Assembly: GCA_003342815.1 (NCBI GenBank)
Contig: PTEX01000012.1
Span: forward strand, 3,395,761-3,459,760
Direction of reading: 5' to 3'
Source: Eudromia elegans
Lineage: Eukaryota; Chordata; Aves; Tinamiformes; Tinamidae
DNA length: 64,000 nucleotides
The position numbers and the translations under genes are program-made. The notes under the pieces are model-generated. The model was not told the origin of the DNA, did not search any database, and worked only from the letters and a program-made list of their open reading frames with translations. Below, piece by piece: positions 24,701-38,051 of the stretch; the stretch's first letter is position 1, and each line of letters opens with the position of its first letter.

Positions 24701-27700
24701 ACAAATCCATGCTTAAAAATGTACTCAAGGAGTACTCACAGTTTATCTGAACTGTACAGTACCACCCACTACTCACAGAGTACAGAGCTATACTGTAGAG
24801 TCCACACTGGAGTCTTGGCTGGTCTGAGTTTTCTAGGGTAAAAAGCTGTTTTTAGGAAATCCAGGCCTTAACTCCATGGAGTTAAAGGAGAAAAAAAATC
24901 TCTGCATACTAAATTCAGTCCTGCAGGTGGATACTCTTGTACTATACAAGCACAAGCCTGCAAGATGATATGTGCAAGCAGGTTTCCAGACCTGTGGTGC
25001 TGCAGGTTGATATTTCTTGAGTTCTTCTAGCAGTTGGACTAACTGTGAAGCTCTTTGAGATGTTGTTACTGTAACTGACTGAGACTTGACTTGCTCCCTG
25101 CATAATGTCTTAGTGTGATAGAAGCAGAGCAAAGGACAGTAAGCCATAGTTCTGAGAAGCAGAAACTCTGGTTGTGACATACTGCTGCCTTCCCTCAGCA
25201 GAGATTGTCCTGCTCAGATGCTTGCGCTGAAATACAATGTTTTCCCTGAAAACCTGTGTATAGAGGGGCAAGAGAAGAAGTTATCTTTGCTGTTTGGCAG
25301 TGGTAGACCTGCTTTCTCCTTCTTCAGTTCTCCTGAGCTGAACTCTCTCTGATAGGGATGGATTTGACTGTTGCAGGTCATTGATAGTAGTGGTAAAATT
25401 TAGCAATAAATAAGCAAGAAACCTAAGAGTTAAGCAACATCCTTTCTTGCTTCCAACACATCCTTTATTTCTGACAAGTCCAGTGATGTCAGCAACTGGG
25501 GAGAAATAATCACTTCCTTCTGATAGCCATTGCAAATGGCTGCTCAAGGGTCCCTTGCTGCTTTTTGTCCTTTTTACTCTAATGAATCATCCAGTAATGG
25601 CTCACTCTTTTCAAAGAAAGACTGATGACTTCTTAATTCAGAAGAGTAATTCTAAATCTTTCTTAGGGCTTTCCACTGTGTCAATCATTGGTAAGGCACA
25701 TAGTTCAAAGTTCAGTGCATATATTCCATTGTCTACTAAAATAATAGGAAATACTGCTTTAGTTTGCCTTCTAATTGTGGCCCAATCAAGATGTCTGCTA
25801 CATAATACATGCTTGCCTGAGAGTACCCTGAGTACCCTGAGATACTCTGAATAATTATTCTTCAATAATACCAAATAATTTTGTACTAAATGGCATGAGA
25901 TGAAGCACAAATAAACTGATTTCCAAAAACATACAGTTTGGTTGGATTTGTTTTTACAAAAGCATCTCGTCTAACAGCTCTCAGTCTTTGGAGAAGGCTG
26001 AAGGCACATTCGATTCCAGTGGTGCTATCCAACTTTGTTTCTGGTAAAATTAATACTTCAATGCTGTTCTGAATTTGTAGCATTATCTGTGAAATAACAT
26101 AAAGCATCTATAACCTCAGTGCTCTAAACCATATAAAAAGAAAAGTAGCCCAAGTCCTACAGGTGCTACAGATTGAAACTTAGTATTATGTATGGGTGAT
26201 TCCACAGGGTTCATTAATTTTGGAGTGCAAATCTAAGATTATTATGTAGAATTTGGAGAATGTCATTTATCACTCACTGTAGCCAGCTGATACTTTTTAT
26301 GATCACTTCTACACTGCTATTCATCAAAAGAAGATATTGCCCATCAGGTCAGGAGCTTAGGAAAGAACTCAGGAAAAAAAAATCCTTTTGAATCTAGTGC
26401 TTAATCTTTAACTTGGATATCAGTTAAACAACTAATTTTCTGTCATGCTTGTCTAGCTAAAATCCCTTTCCTAGTCTTTTTAAATTCAGAAATACGCATT
26501 TTCCTAACTAGCTCGACATTTTCCATGTGTAATTAAACACTCCTTTGATACATGTAGAGAAAATGTCATAACTATACTTAAGATTATAGGTTAACAGCCT
26601 GTACAATTTCATTTTTAAAAATGAAAGTATATTACTTTGTTTAAAAAATGGCTCCCAGGTTGCGAACTTTATATATACCAACTTTCACGCCAGAATGATT
26701 TTTTTTTTTAAGAGGCAAGTTAAAAATCCCTTTGAAACTTTACTTAAAATTGAATTCTTGTCAGAGCTTCTGACTTCTGTGTGACTTGCAAGTACAACTG
26801 TACTGTAGTGCACAGTGCTAAATGTAACATGATGTTTAGGGCTGCTTATATCTTTAAATGTATGGGTTCGTAAGGACTTTTGTGTAATCCTTCCCCTTCA
26901 CTAACAAATATTTTTGAAAGAAGCTAGCAATAATTTGAAAAAAAGAAGTCTTCCTTCAGAACTTTATATTTGTTTTGAATTTCCAAATAAAATTGTACTT
27001 TGAGTATTTTTATTCTTAGTTGTTAGATAGTCTCATAAAAGGATGAAAATGAAGCAATCATGAAACAGAAAATAGAAATATGCATTAATGGAGGGCCAAA
27101 TCCATTCTTCCGTTCTATCTTTTTGTCCAGCTAAGGAGACATAAGGGCAAAAACAAATTCTCACAGGGCCAGGTGAGTAGCATTTATAAATCAACCAAAG
27201 CATTCATTCTAAATAAAAGCCCAGGTGTCTTAACTATAGAAATGTGAGGTATTTAACTTAGGGAGAGGTAGTTTGTGAAATACTATGTTGTAAAAGAAGA
27301 ATTAAAATCAATCTACCTGTGTATATTTTGTGCTTCTCAAAGCTGACTGAAGTCTTAATCACTTGTCAAGCATCATTGGCACATAGATGAAGAGTAAAAA
27401 CTAAGAACTTCATGCTCTGAAAGAAGCTATCCTCACTGACCACTCTCATACTGTAGGGCAAGGTAATTCACAAATGATGAAGATGAAATTCACAACAGGA
27501 TAGTTATTTTTACCAAATATTTGTTTGGAAACCCAGAGTTCTATCCCTTTAGTTTCTCCCAACACAGCAGTTTCAGATGGCCTATAAATTTTAAGTGTAC
27601 AGGAGGAACAGATTTCTAGCAGTCCAGTTTAACAGCTAGCCGCTATGCACCCTTCCAACTCTAAGGCCATGCTCCTAGACCTTGAAGGGAGGTTCTTCGA

Positions 27701-28636
27701 TTGCTGAGAACAAAATGGCATCAAAACATCACTTTAAATTAAGAGATATCTTGTCTGCAGGATTTGTGTAGGAGTCTCAGTTTCCTGTGGATACCCTAAA
27801 TCACCTTGCATGATACATCTTGAACAGGGAGCACAAGATGCAGGAGGCACTCAAGGTAGTAGAACACAGCTTTTGATCATAGGCTGTTTTTATCACCAAC
27901 ATATAGAGAGTTTCCACTACTTATTCCAGTTCCTCAGTAGAATTATTCATTGAGGATCTTTGGTTTCCTCAGAAAGTGGAAAGACTTGAAAAACGTACAT
28001 GGTACCTTGGATCTTGTTGAGTATCTTGGAGGTGACTGACCAGCTCATCTGAAATTCAGAACAGAAAAAAAGTAGCATCTTTATTGATTAACACAGCAAT
28101 GAATTTGAGAGCTCACTGGTATGTATGAATGGTTTAGCGTGTTGTGAAACAAGAAAACTGAGTGACTTAAGGAAAATATCTATTTGTATACTTCTTTCAA
28201 TGATTCATATAAGGGTCATACTGGAATGTAAGCAAATAAATACTTTGTGGATGTGCAGACTGGTTTAGTATGAAAATATTGGAAAATGATTTATTTGAAG
28301 GATGATGACTCCTGTACAACATACACAGTTGTCCTCCCTCCTCCTGTCCCTGTTAATATTTGATATTCCAAGAAATACAGCCAGTTCGGAACAACTATTG
28401 CTGTAATTGAAAGATACTGCTAGATTTGGAAGTCTTTTTCCTAACAGATAAGCAACTACTAAAACCAGAGCTGGATCACATCAAAATGTGGCACTGAATT
28501 TGGTGCTTTGTCCTGATTTAGCATAATAGAAAACAATTTGATGCATTACATTTCATTCTATTGTGACATAATGATGACATGGCATTAAGATTAACGCTTG
28601 TGCTAAGAATTAGACAAAAATACTCATTATCTTCTG

Positions 28637-28689
28637 GTGTCAATGTGTGTCAGTGTTTGAGTGTGTGTATGTGTTTGTGTATGTGTTTT
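28637..28689. repeat. TG-rich simple repeat
   Basis: An imperfect (TG)n tract of gtgtgtat/gtgtttgt units. It is too interrupted to be a highly unstable microsatellite but is a possible polymorphic locus. Confidence 0.7.
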
Positions 28690-31600
28690 AAACTGTAAAA
28701 GATTTATTTTCATTCTTAGTATGGTATGATTATGTGAAATCAATTTGGATCAAGTACTAATGAATAATTATGTAGGAGAACAGACTCCTTTCTTCACTGA
28801 AAAGCAGAGGAAATCACACAATTAAAGTCTATAGAGTGAAGATGGGTAAAATTAATACCATTTATCATTTTGCCAGTAATCATTACTACCCTATGCCATT
28901 TTCAAGGCTCACAATAATTTTTAATGAAAAAAATGGGGTGTTGTGTTTTCTGCTCTTTTCTTTTTTGTAATCTTCGTTATCCTGAGAGACAACCTGTGTT
29001 ATAAATCAGATTTCCCTCACAATTCTTCCTCTGTTATTCAGACACAAACACACATCTAGAAATAATAAATAAAAAATTAACAAAGTAGCACTGCAATGAG
29101 AAAGGGAGCAAAGTTATAACTATCAGGACTGGATGAACTACATATAATCCATTCAGGTAACGTGTGTAAATGACTTGAGAGAGAGAAGACTGATAGTCAG
29201 AGTCATTGCTTTCAATTAATATGGAAAAGAATGCATGAACCGATTATCCACTTTTGCCATAAAATTGGAAATAAGAGGAAGGTTTCAGAAAATAATAGAA
29301 TCAAATTCAAGACCTCTATTTACAGCTGGCAGGTATGGGTCTAGGGGATTGCTGAGTGGTGACAAGGCAAAGAGAAAAAGCAAAGTTTCAGTTAAAACTG
29401 GAACAACTAAATAGCAAAAATAAGGGGACAGATTGGATCTTGGGGCTTTGGGACTCATTCATCAATTCCCTTGCTGACACAAGAAGAGAATCTATTTTAT
29501 TTTAGAGGATCGTATACATATATAATATGAAAACAGACAATGGCTGGTATGCCTCTGTAGCCCGTTACTGAGGAAATAATGAAAAAGAAAATTGAGTCTA
29601 GTCACTGGCTTCTTGCATAGGAAACAAATGGACGAGCTAAGAGAGTATGTGGTTCATGTTGATTTCTAAATGAGCTGATTAGAAAGTGCACACTCTCCAG
29701 TGAGATATGAAAGCTGATGTATCTGGAAAAGGGATCCTCTGTCCCTCTAAAGTAGTTATCATCTCAGCAAACACACTTCTCTCCACAGACAGCTTCCTAC
29801 TTGTTCCTTCTTCTTAGCAGGGCTTCCTGCAGATATGTGAAGAATTATATCTTACTATTTATTGAAGCTAAAGGAATTAGGATGAAAGCCTTATCATATT
29901 TAAGGAGCTAAGGTCTGACAAAAACATGGCGTTTGCGTGATAAAGTGAATTGTGGAAGTTAGTAACATTCAATCTGAGTGAAAAATCAGGCTGAGAAGCT
30001 GGTCGCTATTCTTTTTAGTTCATGAAATGGAAACTAGAGCAAAACCTGCAGTCTAAACTCTGCCTTTGGACTTTGTTTAGCCATTATCATCTTTCCCTCT
30101 TTTTCTCTCCTTTCCTTTACCTTTTCTTTACCACTGGAAATTAATGCCACCACAAATCTGCCAGCATAATGGTCCATTTACTTGTTTCCTAAGTAGGTTT
30201 TGTCAATACGATCCAGATTAGACAGCAGTTTATAACAGCATTTGAGCTATCTCTGGTCTTTGTTGTGGAGAGGGGTCAGGGAGCAGCTGTACAGGCAGAT
30301 CCTACAGGGGATAATAACAAACATCTCAAAGGCAGATGGGAGGAAGTAGTATGCAGACAGAGGCATTAATCTTTTTATCCAGCTCAGTTGCAGCCACAGC
30401 AAGAAGCAAAACTTGATTTCTCAGCTTTCAGGAGCAAGCCATGAGGTCCGGAAGAATGTGAAAGAAAATCAGAAAGGTCAGGGGATACTGGGAATTGATT
30501 CACTTTCCTACAAGTGTTTAATGCTGTTTAACCTGACCTGGAGTTTCCAGTCTCACTTCAAAATGCTCCTCCAAGATGACATGGCCTCCTATGGGCCCTG
30601 CCTCTTACCTGCCAGCAGTGTGCATCCTCTGTTAACTTACGGTGTCTGAGACATCATCTTGCTTAGACAATTTGCCTTAAAATCTAGTCACCTGACTCCC
30701 AGCAGATATATGCTTTTAATCTTGAATTTAATTCATTATAATTCCCCTTCTATGGCCCCCAAACATATGTATCTTCATATGGAAATCAATTTATCCTGAG
30801 TGTGTGATTCAGTTGTCTAAGCATAGATGCTCAATGTCTTTAGAAGTACTCTCAGAATCCAGTAGGCTGCTGCCAGGATTTTTGAAAGTCCTTTTGAAAA
30901 GCACTCAGAATCTAGACATTGCACCCTTACTGCACCAGTTTCTCATCAACTGTGTTTAGCAAAATAAATCACCTCTTAACTTTCTGGATCACTGGTAGAC
31001 GGGAGGAAAGCACCGAGCTGATCGTCTTTGTCTTGAGCGAAGTACAGCTGTGTGTGCATTTCTTGGCATCTAAGGTGTTTTGAAGGTCAAAAATGAAGGT
31101 CTTCAGGAAGCTTAAGAATCTCTGAGGTTACACGTAGATGAATGGATGAGGAGATCTCTTGAATCACAGACCTAGAAAACAAGCACAAGAAGTCTGATCA
31201 AGGTACTCAAGTTTTAATCTTCTATTTAGGACTATGTACAAAATAGTTCAGGTGTATTTGTACACCATAATTGGCGTTCATTGCATGTAGGGTGCCTATT
31301 TTTTTCTGATGCTGTGTTTGAACTAATAGCTTTTTTGTCAAAGCATTAAAAGCATCCGAATTGTGTTCTTGCTTGTAAGATGAATGTTATTTTTAGCTAC
31401 ATGCCAGTCAAGTGTTGTCTCTTTTCATTATCTATGTTTATTGAGGAATGGGTAGAAGGCAATGCACTTTATGTCATAGCTTATATGTTAAGCACAATAT
31501 GTGTGTAAGAACTCATTCTAGGAATGTTATTTATCATGTACAAATTTATACGTATCAAACAATAGGACTGGTAAATGAAAGAATAATTATGAAGTTTACA

Positions 31601-32589
31601 TAAAGACACATCTTATTTGATGCAGATCACAAAAAAAAAAAGAAGAAAATATGGTAATAAAAATTTGTGATAAACTACAGGTCCCATCTAACCAAAAAGA
31701 TAAGGAAATCTTTTAAGACTATCAACTACCAGAAAAACATGCTGAAAGAAATCTGCTATCAGTCATGGCCAGTGGCACATAATGGATGGGACTGCTCTCT
31801 TTATTTCACAGAAAGTCTCTGAGGAGTGCTACATTGAACTGTTCTCTTTCCCTGGACATCTCAATTCTATTTGTGAGCTATTTGCTCAAATATGGCTGCA
31901 TAACAAATCTGTCTGGACCTCAACACAAGTTAAATAGAGAAATTTACAGTTGGTATTATTCTGCGACTGGTCTGTCTCATGCTACTGAATATCATGAATT
32001 TTGATTACTATGTCATCAAATATTTATTCTCTTGACTATAATTTGATGAGTGTATATCGAAACTTAGCTGCTTGGGGAAAAATGTTGTTAGTTTATTGTT
32101 ATTTATTAGTGAAAATACTTGAGGAAAATCAAGGATATTTTCAAAAGTTAACTGAATTAAATACTTCAATTAGTCTATAGTGACTATAGTCTATAGTCTG
32201 TAGTTCCATTCTGTTTGGAATATGAGAAAATGTAGGTACTGTATGATTTTTAAAGACTTGTAAAGAAAACAGGGTCTGTCTGTTTCTGAGAATTTCAGCC
32301 TTGGAACTGCATGGTATGCAACTGGAATTGCATTTCCCCCTCCCTTAAGGATAACTAGATTACTCTTTTGCATAGATATTCTCTGCTCACAGCATTTTGT
32401 TATAGCTACCTAGAAAATATCACTGATGTATGCAGTTGTTTGCGGTATTCTTACCTTAGCTGTTGCAAAGTCACAGACAAGAAGGGAAAAGTTCACAGCA
32501 TAGGTCTTTCTTCTTTCCTTGATGGAGCACGGTGTGTGATAACTTCCCTATAAGAGAAGAAATGGGAAGTAAGCTTCTGGTAGTCTCTC

Positions 32590-32745
32590 CCTGGTCAAAT
32601 CAAAGGTCCATCTAACCACAGAATGGCCAGTAACAAATGTCTAGGAAACAGCAACAAGACAGGGCAAGTAAGCGCATGAAATGACTGTGAATGCCTTCCT
32701 ACTTTCCAAAGGACTTCCTGAGTCCTGACCATATGACCAATTCAG
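32590..32745 (+). repeat. possible old sauropsid interspersed repeat
   Basis: The words tcaaaggtccatctaacc, gaatggccagtaacaaatg, ctaggaaacag and acaagacagggcaagta occur in an order I recognise from an interspersed repeat common in bird and reptile DNA (ggtccatcta...cagtggccagtagca...). I do not recall its family name or class with certainty. No terminal repeats are visible, and the right end fades near 32745. It is short and diverged, as expected for an old copy. Confidence 0.42.
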
Positions 32746-35700
32746 GCATTCCAATTGGCGTTTCAGGCAATTTCAAAAGGTAGATTCCCTCATTCATGGC
32801 ATATTGCTTTTTATCACCACTGCCTCAAATAAATTTTTAAACTCTTAGTAAGAAAAATAAAAATAAAAAAATTAAAAAGCAGTAATTTTTATATAATATG
32901 TATCTTTGTGTCTGTTCAAAACACTAAGTACTGATATTTTGTAGGCATGCTTTAGGTAGGAAGGTAATTTTTTATCCCCATTACAGAAATAAAACTGATT
33001 TCATTGATTATTATTTAACACTGTTAAATCTTCTGTGCAGGATGTCTTTTTAGTATATGTCTGAACAGAAGCGTCCAGTACAAATAGTAAAAAATAAAAA
33101 ATAAGTCCCTCTAAGACCTCAAAGTAGGACTCAACATAGCCATGTAAGCGATCACAGTTTAGATTATTTCAGTACAAGTGTACACTGTTCTGTAGGAGCA
33201 TAAAATTGGGAAGATATTTTAGATGCAACAATCTTTTATAGATATTCCTTTGTCTGATAAATGGACAAAACTCCATCCTAAAACCATTCAGATTTTACAG
33301 TTAGGTTGGATGTACTTTCACAAAGTGTTCCATATGCTCATCTCTCTGAGTTGCCTTGTTATATGAATATTTAGTCTCATGTTAGCATTTTCCATTAGCA
33401 GCAACCATAATGCCTTTCACACTTGTTTTGATAGACTAAAGAAGCCAAGCTTTTTATAGCTAACAGATTTATTGCCCATTCATTTCAGATATCCTTCACC
33501 CTCAGTAAGAGTGATCAGAATTGTATATATCTCCCAAATAAGCATATGATAATACCTTGTATTAGTTACATTAATATAACCTCAGATTTCCTGAAAATAC
33601 ATTGATCTCCATCAATATATTACATAATTTGCAATTACATATTCTGCTAATTTTTGATTTATTTTAAAATATTTATTATAATACGGCTAATAATTATTTC
33701 CATTATCTCTATCCCTAATGTCAATCATGTCTCACTACGTAAAAGCTGGATTTTCCCTTATTCTGATAACTCCTTTTGACTTTTTATATTGCCAGTAAAT
33801 TTCAAGAGCATACTGAGCATACCCAAGTTTTGGTGCTGAGATAATTAATGGAGACATTAAAAAGTTCTCTCTTGATACTTGGATAGGACTTTTCTTAGAA
33901 GCTTGACAGATTTCAATGTATTCTACATGCACCATTTATTGTATCTAAAGAGAGAATGAAAAATAGTTCAATTGGCTGGGACTGAGAGAAATATGTCTAT
34001 ATTTTTTCTTATTGCATACAGTGCTTATTTGAAAAATTTCATTTTAAGCATGCAGTGTGGCGATGGACAGTACAATATGTATCCCTTACCTTAACCCACA
34101 GAATTTCATGCATTACTATAGGAACTGAGTTCAGGATGTTGGTGATTGGACTAGGCTTGCCCTACTGGGAAGGGAACAGGTTTTCAAAAGGGGAGAAGCT
34201 GTTTTGTGTGAAGGACTGATGTAGAAAGCATTCAGAAAGCATTCAGTTAAGATAGCTTCTGCCAGATGCAATTTGGCAAAGTGTCAGGTTTTGACTTAAC
34301 TGGATTTTTCCTCTTCATATGTGTCTGTACCTCTCAGAATAAATGGAAATTGTTCATTAGATCTTCAAAAGGACTCTTTTTGCTGAGCTAGTTTTAAATT
34401 TCACAATACCAGACAGTGGGGATATTTTTGAGAGGAGATAAGTGAAGAATTTGACCTACAGTTCCCATAAGCACTAGTACTGCATCAAATATTCTATCCA
34501 TTTTTGGTTTGGTGTTTCTCCATTAAAACAGTATGCGTGAAATCCAAACCAATTGGAATCAACTCGGTTCTGAGATACTCTGATTTTTCTCCCATTGTAT
34601 TTGAAAGAGCTTTTATCTCAATTGTGGCTGGCAGTCCAAATCTCTACTTTGCTCTAATGCTTTCTCCCTGGGGATCTATTCTGGCTCGTCACCTTACACA
34701 GTTGCCTATTTTTGACAGAATTATATCTGGTGTCGGGGAGGAGGGTAAATCTACATATTAGAAGAGAATTGAAGTCAGTTATCCTGTACTATACTTAATG
34801 GAAACACAAACATGGATATTAATGAGGGAAGTTTTTATATTCTGAAATAAATAAATCAGATTTTTCTATGTAGAATTTCTTTTCATTTCTGACCATATTT
34901 TATTATTAAGATGGTTAATTTTCTGCTTCTCAATGATAGCCATGGCTAGCAGCAAACTTTCTTTTCATTTTAGATGCAACTAAGGATTTTTTTAGCTTCC
35001 AGCGTTAAGGCGTTCCAGTATGCAACTGCTTAATTTATTGCAGGATCAGCTGCAGTCTCCATTCAGCATTACCCAGGAGTTTTTCTTGGGTGGGGATGGC
35101 TGCCAGCAGCATTGCATCAGGTTGCAGTCTGATACTCAGAATCCAGTGTCAAGAGAAAGAGATGATTTTTCATATAAATCTCCTCTTCCATTTAGACATG
35201 CATCCATTCAGGCATGTGCATAAGTGGGCCTACTGGATGACTGTCCTTTTCTCCTGAAACTTTGTGCCTGAAAATATCCTCACTTGCATCCATGTCGTAG
35301 CACTTTTATTCCACTGATTATTCCATCTTTTTTCCATCTACACTATTGAAAACAGAAGAGACTCAGTCTCTCAGTGCTGTTCACTCTAGGAACAGAATGA
35401 ATTACGTTCATTTGGTATTTTTGTGCAGCATCCTGTCAGGAATGAGAAGTTTTTTTCTTGAAAGTGAGTAAAATAGGTTAGGAGAACCACATTTTTAGTT
35501 TTGGCTCAAGACAAAATATAGCTTTAATTATTTCCTGAAAACCAAGTCTAATTCTATAAGCCCTTTATCCTCCAAACAGTGTGCATGCTAGCAGTTGTTG
35601 CCATTGCCTATATTGTCTCAGCTGCCAGAACAATAAGCTAAGAAGGGCTAAGATGTGCAGTGTTTTAAGCAATTAATACATTTTAAAATAACTGTGATTA

Positions 35701-37670
35701 GGATTAGAAGTGGATTTTCCTACCAAAGAAAATTTACAAGCTTAGTACTATGTCAAGGAGTCACATGGCTGAAATATGTGGTAGTCAGTACACAAAAGCC
35801 AACTAGAAATTAAGTAAACCTTTTACATGTGTTAAAGGCTAGTGGAAATACTCTCCTCCTTACAACTGGAACTGTATTTCTAAAGGGAATATAAGTTCAC
35901 TGTTATAATTGGAAAGAGATTCTGGTATATCTGTTTCAGTTAGTTACACATTGCTTTCCAGATAGTCAAGTCAAATGAACTAGCCTTATGTAGCTTTGAA
36001 CAACTACACGGCAGACACTAAATCTGAATTAGTCATCAAATTCTCATCTGCAGGCAATGGAGAGAAGTAGGTATGTTTAGGGCACAGTTCATCTGGCCTA
36101 TTTTAGGTGTATAGCATAAGATAAAATGAATTGTGTTCCTTAAATATCCCTACATCTCCTCACTGACTTTAAAGTGAGATGAATGTCACTCATCATGCCT
36201 GCTTATTCTAAGTCCTTTACAGCCTTCTGGGTTCACACACACTTTAAACCCCTTTACTCTGCCACTGCATTATAAAAATGATAGTCAAAACCAGCAACTC
36301 AATGAAATAATTCATAAATACTGATAAAATAAGCTATCAGTAATAGAGAATAAAAGAAAATAAATGGGTTCTATATTGTCACAACCTCCTTTTAGCTTCT
36401 TCTCTATTTCTTATGGCCATTTCAAATAGTAAAAGAACACCTAGCAATTCTGTCACACATAACAACTTGCTTCTCAGAACAAAAATATTTACCCAGGGAT
36501 ACTTCAGCTTTATGTCTGCTACCATGTATTATAGAGCAGGTTCAAGATACTGGACATAAACAGTATTTTGAGAAGCAAAAATGCAGATCACACTGTATAT
36601 CAAACAGCTATTGCCAATCTCTTGAATGAGCTGCAGGAATGCTGTTCTTGGAAAAGAAACAATTTCTGTCCTATTGTCCAGAGTAAATAATATAATGCTT
36701 ATTCACAGGTAGAAACAGATTGGTTTTACTCAGTACAAAAGGAGATATGACCCAGAACAATGTCATGGTTTGCCCATAATAAGAATATCCAGGCTATGAA
36801 GCCTTCTAGGCTTTACATGTACATAAGTGTAGTTTTTCAGGTACAGCACTGATATAAAGGCAGAAGATTGAAGATTGATTCACTAATACTATAGATCAAG
36901 ATTGTTGGAGGTGACAATGATTGCATTAGACATCAAAGCCAGTTGCCTGTCTTCAGCCCAAAAGCATTCAAGTGCTTTTTTTGATAATTGCTCTGCACTA
37001 AATTTACCTTTGGGAAGAGTGTGTATGTAATTATGGCTGACTTCTGTGTCCAAGGCAGAAGTAGTCCATCTGTGGCTATGGAATAATTCATATGGCTTTT
37101 AAGAAGCTGAATTAGGGATAATATGCTGGAATTGTATCATGCGACTGCAGCAGGCTATACTGGCATGCAAACTGCTGCATACACCATAGTCCTAACTGCA
37201 GGAGGAAGAGAGCCAGCAAAGCAGCTCCAGAAGTCACTGGTAGCTAACAAGTTTTCCTAGGACCATCTGCATACTCAGCCCAGTGCATGCTGCCCTGTGA
37301 TGCGGGTACATCTTTATACAGGTACTCTTTCTTAAGCATACGAGTTGAGAATGTAAAGATATATATTACTTATCTCTTTAATCTTTAGATACCATTGTGT
37401 ATTTGATGCACAGCGTTGTTGAAAAGAAAGTTATGAGGAAAAAATACTTTTTGGATCTACACTGTTGCACACATCTTCCACTCCCAACAGGTCACTGACA
37501 CTTCAGTAAATTCAAGCCATAGGATTCTAGTTGTCCAAGAATATGAAGATTATTATCTTATATATAGATTCTTTGAACTTCCCAAATATTTGCTGGTACA
37601 ACTCACATTCTAATTAATATACATCTGTTTCATTTACATTTCCCATATTTCTCTAGAGTGGTGTTCAGAT
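32746..37670. other. AT-rich non-coding DNA, no gene seen
   Basis: Nothing supportable as a gene. It includes an 11-bp tandem duplication (agaaagcattc at 34223-34233 and 34234-34244). The frames at 34504-34761 and 35020-35223 are unrecognised single-exon peptides with no splice context. Confidence 0.55.
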
Positions 37671-37690
37671 AGGAAGAGAGAAAGAGAGAA

Positions 37691-37733
<43 letters not shown>

Positions 37734-37879
37734 AAGAGAGAAAGAAAGAGAGAAAGAAAGGAAGAAAGAAAGGAAGAAAGAAAGGAAGAAAGNNNNNNNN
37801 NNNNNNNNNNNNNNNNNNNNNNNNNNNNNNNNNNNNNNNNNNNNNNNNNNNNNNNNNNNNNNNNNNNNNNNNNNNNNGA

Positions 37880-37967
<88 letters not shown>

Positions 37968-38051
37968 CAAAAAAAAGAAGGAAGGAAGGAAGGAAGGAAG
38001 GAAGGAAGGAAGGAAGGAAGGAAGGAAGGAAGGAAGGAAGGAAGGAAGAAG
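37671..38051. repeat. composite purine microsatellite (GA/GAAA/GGAA) with assembly gap
   Basis: Apart from one C (37968) and the gap, the plus strand is all purine. A mixed GA and GAAA block occupies 37671-37792, an 85-base N gap 37793-37877, a pure GAAA block 37878-37966, then a short A-rich spacer, and a GGAA block from about 37978 to 38048. Long mirror-symmetric purine tracts can form triplex (H-) DNA and block polymerases, which explains the gap. The Phe/Leu/Ser open frames on the minus strand are translation of the repeat, not proteins. Confidence 0.95.
37793..37877. other. assembly gap (85 N)
   Basis: A run of 85 undetermined bases inside the purine microsatellite. The odd size suggests an estimated rather than a default gap length. 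The true repeat length is unknown. Confidence 0.97.

Larger units (their letters stand above)
20571..32589. other. 12 kb of AT-rich non-coding DNA, no gene seen
   Basis: No supportable gene, RNA gene or named repeat. It contains a T run (21746-21766), an A run (22501-22515), a TG-rich tract (28637-28689) and a short tandem gagtaccct at 25821-25838. A GC-richer patch at about 23,190-23,360 has open frames on both strands with no family match. The frames at 24833-25180 and 25281-26107 include one peptide that faintly recalls a hAT dimerisation motif, but the evidence was judged too weak. Confidence 0.55.

Noticed and set aside
24833..25180. Minus-strand frame of 115 codons
   Set aside because: It is one of the longest frames but has no recognisable motif and no supporting signals. 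Frames of this length occur by chance in 64 kb.
25886..26107. Minus-strand peptide with STTGIECAFSLLQRLRAVRRD, recalling the hAT transposase C-terminal dimerisation motif
   Set aside because: Only about ten positions fit, the residues after it do not follow the family pattern, and no other hAT domain or terminal inverted repeat was found nearby.
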